Below are positions 1 to 5,286 of a stretch of DNA of 5,286 bases, piece after piece. The stretch covers positions 1 to 5,286 of the forward strand of contig VFKK01000055.1 of NCBI GenBank assembly GCA_009885605.1. The letters run 5' to 3'. The stretch's first letter is position 1. Every line of letters starts with the position of its first letter. Below the pieces are notes generated by a model that was not told where the DNA came from, made no database searches, and saw only the letters and a program-made list of their open reading frames with translations. A program made the translations under genes and the position numbers. The DNA is from Cyclobacteriaceae bacterium. GTDB taxonomy: Bacteria > Bacteroidota > Bacteroidia > Cytophagales > Cyclobacteriaceae.

Positions 1-974
1 CAACAGGTGACTTGGTCAACTGGCTAGAACAAGAAGCCATAAATAAGTCCGGCCCCTCAGGAATCGGAAAAGAAAACTACACTTGGTACCTGCAAAATGT
101 CCATTTGGTACCATTAACCTGGGAAGATGAAGTGATGATTTTGAAAAGGGAACTTGCCCGAGCTTGGACTTCCCTGAAATTGGCGGAGCATCAAAACCGA
201 AATTTGCCTCCTCTGCCGGAAGCAAATACTGCAGAAGAATTCGAAAACCTGACAGAGGAATCGATTCAGGAGTTCATGTCCTTTCTTCAAAACCAAGAGA
301 TCCTCACGGTGAAGGAATACTTTGAACCTGCGCTGAGGGTGCATCGTGGCACTTTTATCCCAAAAGAAAAACGAAATTTCTTTACCATCGGGATGCATAT
401 TGATCCTTTACCCCTTTACTCTCATTTCTATCATTGGTTTGAGCTGGCCATCATGGACAAGGAACCTCATGCCAGCGCTATTCGAAAAGCCGCTTTACTC
501 TACAATATTTTCGACTCAAGAAATGAAGGCACAGCCACCGCGGTTGAGGAAATGTTTTTGGATGCCGGGCTTTATAATAATTCGCCGAGATCCCGGGAAA
601 TAGTATACATCATGATCGCTCAGCGGGCAGCAAGAGGATTAGGATCACTCTATGCTCAAGCAAATGAAATGACAATGGTAGAAGCTGGTGGCATCCATTC
701 AGATTATACCCCGAGAGGCTGGATGAAAACCGAGAAAGGCTTGCTTCTTTTTGAGCAGCATCTGTACATGCGTCAGCCGGGCTATGGCAGCAGCTACATT
801 ACCGGGAAATATTTATTAGAAAATGCCTTGGCAGATTTTGCCCGGTTGAAAGAAGTAAAAGGTGAAGAATTTAGACTGAACGAATTCTTTGATCAATTGA
901 ATGCTATAGGAGGAATTCCGATTTCCTTGGGGCATTGGGAGATGACGGGAGTGGATCAGCAATTGAAAAAGTAG
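1..974 (+). CDS. DUF885-like protein, C-terminal part (5' end outside window)
   Basis: The reading frame is open to the left edge (codons before base 12 read T-G-D), so the TTG at 12 is probably an internal Leu and the gene is truncated by the window. About 323 residues are visible; DUF885 proteins usually have about 550-600. Counting from base 12, the DUF885-like landmarks are GIGKENYTWYLQNVHLVP (residues 17-34), NEGTATAVEEM (171-181, like the family's EGWAxYAE), QRAARGLGSLYAQAN (204-218), and a tail with YMRQPGYGSSYITGK (252-266) and FFDQLNAIGGIPIS (292-305), like the family's PGQAxxYxxG and FHDxxLxxGxxPL blocks. The zincin-type HExxPGHH motif expected some 25-40 residues before the EG block is not there. 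No membrane segment is visible in this part. The function is unknown; any peptidase activity is doubtful. It is transcribed towards the siroheme cluster and is probably unrelated to it. The family assignment is by eye. Confidence 0.6.
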   Translation, partial: TGDLVNWLEQEAINKSGPSGIGKENYTWYLQNVHLVPLTWEDEVMILKRELARAWTSLKLAEHQNRNLPPLPEANTAEEFENLTEESIQEFMSFLQNQEILTVKEYFEPALRVHRGTFIPKEKRNFFTIGMHIDPLPLYSHFYHWFELAIMDKEPHASAIRKAALLYNIFDSRNEGTATAVEEMFLDAGLYNNSPRSREIVYIMIAQRAARGLGSLYAQANEMTMVEAGGIHSDYTPRGWMKTEKGLLLFEQHLYMRQPGYGSSYITGKYLLENALADFARLKEVKGEEFRLNEFFDQLNAIGGIPISLGHWEMTGVDQQLKK

Positions 975-999
975 GATTTGGTCTACTGCATCCATTGAA

Positions 1000-1030
1000 G
1001 ACCTTCGAGGCTTTGAAAAACTCAAAGGTC
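1000..1030. terminator. Hairpin between convergent genes, possible terminator
   Basis: The arms gaccttcgag (1000-1009) and ctcaaaggtc (1021-1030) pair at 9 of 10 positions around an 11-base loop. In the minus-strand transcript the single mismatch becomes a G-U wobble, so that stem is continuous. It lies in the 76-bp gap between the stops of two convergent genes, where a bidirectional terminator is expected. Neither side carries a strong U-tract: the plus strand continues caaatttctaattt, and the minus strand has only TTC. The terminator role is inferred from position and structure. Confidence 0.4.
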
Positions 1031-1050
1031 CAAATTTCTAATTTCAGACT

Positions 1051-1632
1051 TCAGCTTTCTGCCTTCCTCACCAACCCCTCCGTAATCTCATTCATCGCCT
1101 TTACTTTGAATTCAAAGTCGCCTTTAAGGGTCTCACGGTATGCATTTAGATTTTGTAAGAGGTCGTCGATTTCATCCGGGAGAACTTCCTCTAAAAGTTG
1201 GCGAAGTCGCTTGGCTGTTGTTGGGGATTTTCCATTCGTACTGATTGCGATCTTAAGGTTGCCTTTGGTGACAATCCCGCCTAGGTAAAAATCGCATAAT
1301 TCCGGCGTGTCGGCAATATTTACTAGCAGAAAACGCTCTTTTGACTCATTCCGGATTTGGCGATTGACAGCTTTGTTGTCGGTTGCTCCTATTACGAGAT
1401 GTTTTCCCCCAAGATATTTTTCATGGTAACTATCCTCAATCAAAGTCACGGTTTCTGACTTCTCCGCAACTTCCAAAAATTCCGGTCTAAACTCTTTTGA
1501 AACGACTGTCACCTGAGCCAACGGGCTCGATTTGAGCAGGAATTCCAGCTTTTCGGTCGCAACAAAACCGCCACCGACCAGCAGGACGTTCAATTCGTGA
1601 ACTTTGAGAAAGATGGGATAGAGATGGTTCAT
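1051..1632 (-). CDS. Precorrin-2 dehydrogenase / sirohydrochlorin ferrochelatase (CysG N-terminal/Met8p type)
   Basis: This cytoplasmic enzyme carries out the last steps of siroheme synthesis: NAD+-dependent oxidation of precorrin-2 to sirohydrochlorin, and in bifunctional members insertion of Fe2+. The 193-residue protein has a Rossmann fold with the glycine motif GGGFVA (20-25) after the strand LNVLLVG, then IGATDNKAVN (81-90), NIADTPELCDF (105-115) and ISTNGKSPTTAKRLR (130-144). Asp108 aligns with the catalytic Asp of the NVVD motif in CysG, and Ser136 lies in the segment that holds the phosphoserine of Salmonella CysG; both are family knowledge aligned by eye. The helical C-terminus (about 150-193) fits the dimerisation region. 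The length is close to that of stand-alone SirC-type proteins. The ATG at 1632 directly follows AAAAAA with no Shine-Dalgarno sequence, as is common in Bacteroidota. The gene lies 111 bp downstream of cobA on the same strand. Whether it also has the chelatase activity cannot be read from the sequence. Confidence 0.93.
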   Translation of the reverse strand: MNHLYPIFLKVHELNVLLVGGGFVATEKLEFLLKSSPLAQVTVVSKEFRPEFLEVAEKSETVTLIEDSYHEKYLGGKHLVIGATDNKAVNRQIRNESKERFLLVNIADTPELCDFYLGGIVTKGNLKIAISTNGKSPTTAKRLRQLLEEVLPDEIDDLLQNLNAYRETLKGDFEFKVKAMNEITEGLVRKAES

Positions 1633-1636
1633 TTTT

Positions 1637-1762
1637 TTAGAGGCAAGATATTAGAGGCAAGAATCAAGATTTAAGTTTAAAGTGGTAAGGCTGGAAAGTG
1701 GTAAAGTTAGTACTGCTTTCTGACCACTGCGACTGATTACTGCCTACTGAGAATGTTTACTG
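1637..1762. repeat. Degenerate 7-bp-phased repeat tract between cobA and the dehydrogenase gene
   Basis: This tract is built from short imperfect repeats. The 12-mer ttagaggcaaga occurs at 1637-1648 and 1651-1662 (14-bp offset). The 10-mer aaagtggtaa occurs at 1679-1688 and 1695-1704 (16-bp offset). ACTG occurs six times, starting at 1712, 1726, 1732, 1739, 1746 and 1759, with spacings of 14, 6, 7, 7 and 13. Most offsets fall near multiples of seven. The tract fills the intergenic gap and runs into the cobA 3' end, where it encodes the last few residues and the stop codon. It has no coding potential of its own and contains no obvious terminator. Confidence 0.6.
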
Positions 1763-2523
1763 ATCTCTACTACTTCCCTATACACCTCCGCCAACTTCGT
1801 ATTTTCCCTCACCACCTCACCGATGATGATGATTGCCGGAGCTTCTGCCTGAGCTTCTTTGGCTTTTTGCTCTATATCTGAAATGTAACCTGCTACGATC
1901 TTTTCCTCGCGGGTAGTTCCGCTTTGGATGATGGCAATCGGCAAATCATTTTTTCCAAACCTCCGATACACCTCTACGATTTCACCCAGTTTTTTGGTTC
2001 CCATCAAGACGACCACCGTTGCGGTTGATTGCGCTGCCAAAGCAAGATCCTTCGAAAGCTCTCCACCCGAAGTGGTGCCTGTCACCACCCAGAAACTCTC
2101 AGAAATCCCTCTTTTGGTCACCGGAATACCAGCCGAAGCCGGCACTGCAATCGCGGAAGTAATCCCCGGAATCATTTCGGTCGGAATCCCGAAAGCTTCA
2201 ACATACTCGATTTCCTCGGCACCTCGACCAAAAACAAACGGATCGCCTCCTTTCAATCGCACTACATGTCCGTGCTTTTTGGCAAGGCTGACGCAAAGCT
2301 GATTTGTGTCTTCTTGAGGAATAGAATGCTTCCCTACCCGCTTTCCGACAAATATTTTCAAGGCCGTTTCCGGTGCATGTTTCAGCAAAACAGGATCGAT
2401 CAAGGCATCATACAACACCACATCCGCTTTGTTCAAGGCAAAAACTGCTTTTAACGTGATGAGCTCCGGATCTCCCGGACCCGCTCCAACAAGCGTCACT
2501 TTTGGATTTACATTATTTCTCAT
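1744..2523 (-). CDS. cobA: Uroporphyrinogen-III C-methyltransferase (SUMT)
   Basis: This cytoplasmic enzyme uses two S-adenosylmethionine molecules to methylate uroporphyrinogen III at C2 and C7, giving precorrin-2, the branch point to siroheme and cobalamin. The 259-residue protein has the full set of SUMT signatures: VGAGPGDPELIT (12-23), KGGDPFVFGRG (91-101), IPGITSAIAVPA (118-129), IPVTKRG (133-139), TGT (148-150), MGTKKL (174-179), IIQSGTTREEK (198-208) and APAIIIIGEVV (228-238). Its length is normal for a single-domain SUMT, with no CysG or HemD fusion. The start ATG at 2523 overlaps the TGA of the upstream reductase gene (ATGA), which points to translational coupling. With the precorrin-2 dehydrogenase downstream and the siroheme enzyme upstream, its role here is siroheme supply. 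The last residues, ISKHSQ, are encoded by the start of a repeat tract and are probably not functionally important. Confidence 0.96.
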   Translation of the reverse strand: MRNNVNPKVTLVGAGPGDPELITLKAVFALNKADVVLYDALIDPVLLKHAPETALKIFVGKRVGKHSIPQEDTNQLCVSLAKKHGHVVRLKGGDPFVFGRGAEEIEYVEAFGIPTEMIPGITSAIAVPASAGIPVTKRGISESFWVVTGTTSGGELSKDLALAAQSTATVVVLMGTKKLGEIVEVYRRFGKNDLPIAIIQSGTTREEKIVAGYISDIEQKAKEAQAEAPAIIIIGEVVRENTKLAEVYREVVEISKHSQ

Positions 2524-4619
2524 GCCTCAACCTCCTCTTCCCGATAGGTTTTGAGCAAACTGTAAACTTCCATTGCTTGCTTGGCATATGAATTTGCAAA
2601 CTCCTCTGTTGGTTCGTGCTTGTTGATTTGGTAAACTTTATCTGCGAAAGTTCCACCAAGATTGATCTTCCCGCTTGCGACAAAGGTCTCGTCAAACAGA
2701 GAAATAATGTTCGCATAGGAATTGGTACTGATGTCCTCGCTCAGCAAAAGAGCTTTTGCAGCATTGATCAAGCCGGCATAATGATGGTAAATACTGTCTG
2801 ACCATCGACCTTGCTCCAACGCTTCCTGACCTGAATCGAGTTTCTCCAGTGATTCCAAAAGTAAAGTTGCGACCAGGTCAATCATCGCCCCGGCGCATTC
2901 TCCTACTCCCACTGCCACTGCATAGGCTTCATTATGACCCCAATCAACTGAATCAGATTCTGTCACAGTTGAGGCATCGCCCAATTCCTTCAGCAATTCA
3001 TAAAAATAGATCTGTCCTTGCTGATCGTAATAGCTGAGGAAGTCAAGCCCATTTGCATTCTGATCAAAATCATTGAGCAGCACCCGCAAAGCCTGAGGTC
3101 CACGGCGACTTGGGACTTTGGTCACTTTGTCCGCAAATCTTCCTGTTCCATCTCCGAGATTTCCTCCGCCAAGCAAAACTTGAAGAGCAGGAATTACCAT
3201 TTTTCCGGCTTTCATGGACATACCCTGAAAACCGATATGAGCCATATTATGCTGGCCACAGGCATTCATGCAGCCTGAGATTTTGATGACCAACTCTTGA
3301 TTTTTCAGATATTGTGGGTATTCCTCCAGAATGACTTTTTCAAGTTCTTTGGCAATTCCCGTCGAGCTGGCAATTCCCAGATTACAGGTATCAGTGCCCG
3401 GACAAGCGGTGATATCTCCAAGTGAATTGTATCCACGCTCTCCCAAACCAATTTTCTGGAGTTCCTGATAAAAGAAGGGAGCCAAATCTTCTCGTACGTC
3501 TCTGATAAGGAAGTTTTGGCGAAGCGTAAATCGGATCTCATCGTTCGCATATTTCTCCACCAAATCTGACAAAGCTCTGGCTTGGTCGATGTAGAAATCT
3601 CCCAAAGCAACTTTCACCCCGATGGAAACATAGCCTGCTTGCTTTTGAGGCAAGACATTGGTCAGCTTCCAAAGCTCATAATCAAGTCCCGGGTCTTTTT
3701 CCAATTGGAAAGCCGGAGGATTAGGTAAGGTTTTTTCAGCATCGTAGGTCTCGAAATCCAAAGGATAGCTGGTGTAGGGAAGTGCTTTTCTCTCCAATTC
3801 CACCAGTTCCATGAACGCCTCCAGACCCAGATCTTTCACCAGAAACTTCATTCTTGCCTTATTTCTTCGTGCTCTTTCTCCGTGTCGGTCAAAGATTCGA
3901 AGAACACTTTCAATTAAAGGAACCACTTGATCTGTTGCCAAAAACTCTGAGATCAAATCCGCATGGCGAGGCTGCGAACCTAAACCGCCACCCAGCAAAA
4001 CCTTGAATCCACGAACTTCTTTTCCATCAATGATTCTCAGTTTTGGGATAAACCCAAAATCATGCAAATAGCTCAATGCTGTATCTTCGTCCGAAGATGA
4101 AAATGACATTTTGATTTTTCTCCCCATTTCCTGGCAAACAGGATTTCTCAAAAAATAACGGAACGTCGCATCCGCATAGGGAGTCACGTCAAATGGCTCA
4201 TTCGGATCAATTCCGGCGGTTTCGGAAGCAGTTACATTTCGAACTGTATTTCCGCAGGCCTCACGCAAAGTCACATCATCGCGCTCCAATTCTGCCCAAA
4301 GCTCGGGTGTCCGGTCCAAACTCACATAGTGGATCTGAATATCCTGACGGGTGGTAATATGCAATCTGCCTGTGGAATATTCTTCAGAAACTTTACAAAT
4401 CCGGCGAAGCTGAGCCGAACTCACGCGTCCAAAAGGAAGCTTGATTCGGATCATTTGAACTCCTTGCTGTCGCTGTCCATAAACTCCGCGAGCCAGACGA
4501 AGGCTTCGGAATTTCTCCTCATCAATCTTTCCCTCCCGGAAAAGCGCAATTTTCCGCTCAAGCTCAATAATGTCTCGCTCAACAATCGGATTTTCTAGTT
4601 CGGTTCTGAAGCTTTGCAT
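2520..4619 (-). CDS. sir: Siroheme/4Fe-4S sulfite (or nitrite) reductase with C-terminal HEPN-like domain
   Basis: This enzyme catalyses six-electron reduction, here most likely sulfite to sulfide, in the cytoplasm. The 699-residue protein has the two-fold NIR/SIR layout: a ferredoxin-like half at about 45-110, a siroheme/4Fe-4S half at about 118-265, the second ferredoxin-like half at about 320-392, and the second siroheme half at about 400-545. The cluster cysteines are C406 and C412 (CPGTDTC) and C450 and C454 (CMNAC). TGRLHITTRQDIQIH (83-97), RNV (127-129) and RKIK (167-170) match siroheme-binding positions; R91, R127, K168 and K170 align by eye with E. coli CysI R83, R153, K215 and K217. 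Residues 560-690 are an extra helical domain resembling HEPN. The flanking cysN and siroheme genes favour sulfite over nitrite. No flavoprotein partner (CysJ) is visible, so ferredoxin is the likely electron donor. The ATG at 4619 is followed at once by family-like N-terminal sequence (MQSFRTELENPIVERDI) and has no Shine-Dalgarno sequence. Confidence 0.93.
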   Translation of the reverse strand: MQSFRTELENPIVERDIIELERKIALFREGKIDEEKFRSLRLARGVYGQRQQGVQMIRIKLPFGRVSSAQLRRICKVSEEYSTGRLHITTRQDIQIHYVSLDRTPELWAELERDDVTLREACGNTVRNVTASETAGIDPNEPFDVTPYADATFRYFLRNPVCQEMGRKIKMSFSSSDEDTALSYLHDFGFIPKLRIIDGKEVRGFKVLLGGGLGSQPRHADLISEFLATDQVVPLIESVLRIFDRHGERARRNKARMKFLVKDLGLEAFMELVELERKALPYTSYPLDFETYDAEKTLPNPPAFQLEKDPGLDYELWKLTNVLPQKQAGYVSIGVKVALGDFYIDQARALSDLVEKYANDEIRFTLRQNFLIRDVREDLAPFFYQELQKIGLGERGYNSLGDITACPGTDTCNLGIASSTGIAKELEKVILEEYPQYLKNQELVIKISGCMNACGQHNMAHIGFQGMSMKAGKMVIPALQVLLGGGNLGDGTGRFADKVTKVPSRRGPQALRVLLNDFDQNANGLDFLSYYDQQGQIYFYELLKELGDASTVTESDSVDWGHNEAYAVAVGVGECAGAMIDLVATLLLESLEKLDSGQEALEQGRWSDSIYHHYAGLINAAKALLLSEDISTNSYANIISLFDETFVASGKINLGGTFADKVYQINKHEPTEEFANSYAKQAMEVYSLLKTYREEEVEA

Positions 4620-4632
4620 TTGCGTAATAGTT

Positions 4633-4648
4633 TTTCCCTATAGGGAAA
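4633..4648. promoter_or_regulatory. Perfect 16-bp palindrome, candidate operator upstream of the reductase gene
   Basis: The sequence tttccctatagggaaa is a perfect inverted repeat with no spacer, centred between 4640 and 4641, with its near edge 13 bp before the reductase ATG. Perfect dyads of this length are typical of sites for dimeric repressors. On the minus strand it overlaps TAACTTTC (4652 to 4645), which resembles the Bacteroidota -7 element TAnnTTTG, so a bound protein could block the promoter. A convincing -33 element at normal spacing was not found: the nearest TTG, at 4680-4678, is too far away. The regulator is unknown. The dyad could instead form a short hairpin in the 5' leader of the mRNA. 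Confidence 0.5.
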
Positions 4649-4665
4649 GTTAGGTTTTAGGTAAA

Positions 4666-4702
4666 TTTTTTTTTCTCCAATCCCGGAGTTTTCTGATTGG
4701 AG
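4666..4702. repeat. 8-bp inverted repeat next to a nine-base A/T run in the cysN-reductase gap
   Basis: The arms ctccaatc (4675-4682) and gattggag (4695-4702) are perfect complements around a 12-base loop. In the minus-strand transcript the hairpin lies just after the cysN stop and is followed by nine A residues (4666-4674), not U residues, so it is not a standard intrinsic terminator for cysN. It could protect the 3' end of an upstream transcript, serve as a processing site, or be a protein-binding site. Together with the nearby 16-bp palindrome it makes this 100-bp leader more structured than the other gaps in the cluster. Confidence 0.4.
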
Positions 4703-4719
4703 CAGAATCAGCTGTGGAC

Positions 4720-5286
4720 TTATTCAATAAATCCCACACTCACCGTATCAAAACTCCCCTCATCTATCAAAATGAAGGTTCCATTTGATTTGTTCGTGTC
4801 GTAGGTATCGAAATGGATAGGCTTACTAAGGCGGAAATGAACCCTTCCGATATCGTTTAGCTTGAGTTGGTCTGCTTCTTCCGTACCGGAAAAGTCAGTA
4901 TGAATCCTGGATTCGATCTGATCGACTTTCGCCATCACCCGGTTAATGCCATGCTGAAGGATGTATTTCCCCCCAACTTTCAATGCTTTGTTGTTTACCT
5001 GGCAGATGGTCGCAGTGATTTGCTTTTCGCTATTCGGCACTTCAGAACTCTTCACCATCATATCGCCTCTGCTCAGATCCACTTCTGTTTCCAGCGTGAT
5101 CACGATTGAACTTCCCGGAGCGGCGGCTTCGATTTCCTTATCGAAGAAGTGAATGCTTTTGATTTTCGAAGTATTCAAAGAAGGCAACACTGTCACTTCA
5201 TCTCCAACTTTCAAAATTCCTCCGTACAGTTTACCGGAAAAACCTCTGAAATCGTGGAAAGCTTCAGTCTTTGGTCGGATCACATA
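4720..5286 (-). CDS. cysN: Sulfate adenylyltransferase subunit 1 (CysN), C-terminal part (5' end outside window)
   Basis: CysN is the GTPase subunit of ATP sulfurylase. With CysD it couples GTP hydrolysis to formation of adenosine 5'-phosphosulfate, the first step of sulfate assimilation. Only the last 188 or so residues are in the window; the GTP-binding domain lies outside. The visible part covers the two EF-Tu-like beta-barrel domains: IRPKTEAFHDFRGFSGKLYGG, VGDEVTVLPSLNTSKIKSIHFF and SRGDMM for the first barrel, then KYILQHGINRV, HTDFSGTEEADQLKLNDIGRV and RLSKPIHFDTY with FILIDEG for the second. The frame stays open to the right edge (preceding codon TAT, Tyr), so the ATG at 5283 is internal. 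The protein ends VSVGFIE, a normal CysN C-terminus, and no CysC (APS kinase) fusion follows. CysD is probably immediately upstream, outside the window. The next gene on the same strand is the sulfite reductase, after 100 bp. Confidence 0.96.
   Translation of the reverse strand, partial: YVIRPKTEAFHDFRGFSGKLYGGILKVGDEVTVLPSLNTSKIKSIHFFDKEIEAAAPGSSIVITLETEVDLSRGDMMVKSSEVPNSEKQITATICQVNNKALKVGGKYILQHGINRVMAKVDQIESRIHTDFSGTEEADQLKLNDIGRVHFRLSKPIHFDTYDTNKSNGTFILIDEGSFDTVSVGFIE

Noticed and set aside
935..1288. Plus-strand 117-residue open frame across the convergent gap
   Set aside because: It overlaps the end of the DUF885-like gene and is antisense to the well-supported precorrin-2 dehydrogenase. 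Its translation resembles no known family.
1928..2454. Two plus-strand open frames of 124 and 141 residues opposite cobA
   Set aside because: They lie antisense to a fully convincing SUMT gene, and their translations have low-complexity, family-less composition. They are shadow frames.
2513..2716. Minus-strand 67-residue open frame at the reductase/cobA junction
   Set aside because: It is another frame of the reductase 3' end; the ATGA junction of the two real genes explains the region.
2523..2972. HEPN-like extension as part of a toxin-antitoxin or defence system
   Set aside because: It is in frame with a housekeeping reductase, there is no nucleotidyltransferase or antitoxin gene nearby, and the usual HEPN RNase motif is not evident.
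3305..3610. Minus-strand 101-residue open frame inside the reductase
   Set aside because: It is an out-of-frame reading of the reductase region that encodes the first cluster cysteines. It has no independent start context or family.
4620..4719. A SAM or other sulfur-related riboswitch in the reductase leader
   Set aside because: The 100-bp leader holds only two simple inverted repeats and lacks the multi-helix core expected of known SAM riboswitches.

Overview
The window looks like part of a chromosome from a member of the Bacteroidota, most likely a Cytophagales/Algoriphagus-like marine or aquatic bacterium. This is judged from protein style, moderate GC content, start codons with A-rich leaders and no clear Shine-Dalgarno sequence, and the sulfite reductase architecture. 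No species can be named from the sequence alone.

Layout: (1) Bases 1-974, plus strand: the C-terminal part of a DUF885-like protein, cut by the left edge. (2) Bases 975-1050: a short gap between convergent genes with a hairpin. (3) Bases 1051-5286, minus strand: an assimilatory sulfate reduction and siroheme cluster. In transcription order it holds the C-terminal part of cysN (cut by the right edge), a 100-bp leader with a perfect 16-bp palindrome and a second inverted repeat, a 699-residue siroheme/4Fe-4S sulfite (or nitrite) reductase with an extra C-terminal HEPN-like domain, cobA (uroporphyrinogen-III C-methyltransferase, ATGA overlap with the reductase), a 111-bp gap of degenerate 7-bp-phased repeats, and a precorrin-2 dehydrogenase/sirohydrochlorin ferrochelatase.

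How the genes work together: CysN with CysD (not in the window) activates sulfate to APS. Further enzymes outside the window yield sulfite, which the reductase converts to sulfide. CobA and the Met8p/CysG-N-type enzyme convert uroporphyrinogen III through precorrin-2 and sirohydrochlorin to siroheme, the reductase's own cofactor. The cluster therefore encodes an enzyme together with the supply of its prosthetic group.

The metabolic genes are ordinary. The parts worth a second look are the HEPN-like extension on the reductase, the palindrome just upstream of its start, and the heptamer-phased repeat tract that also encodes the tail of CobA.
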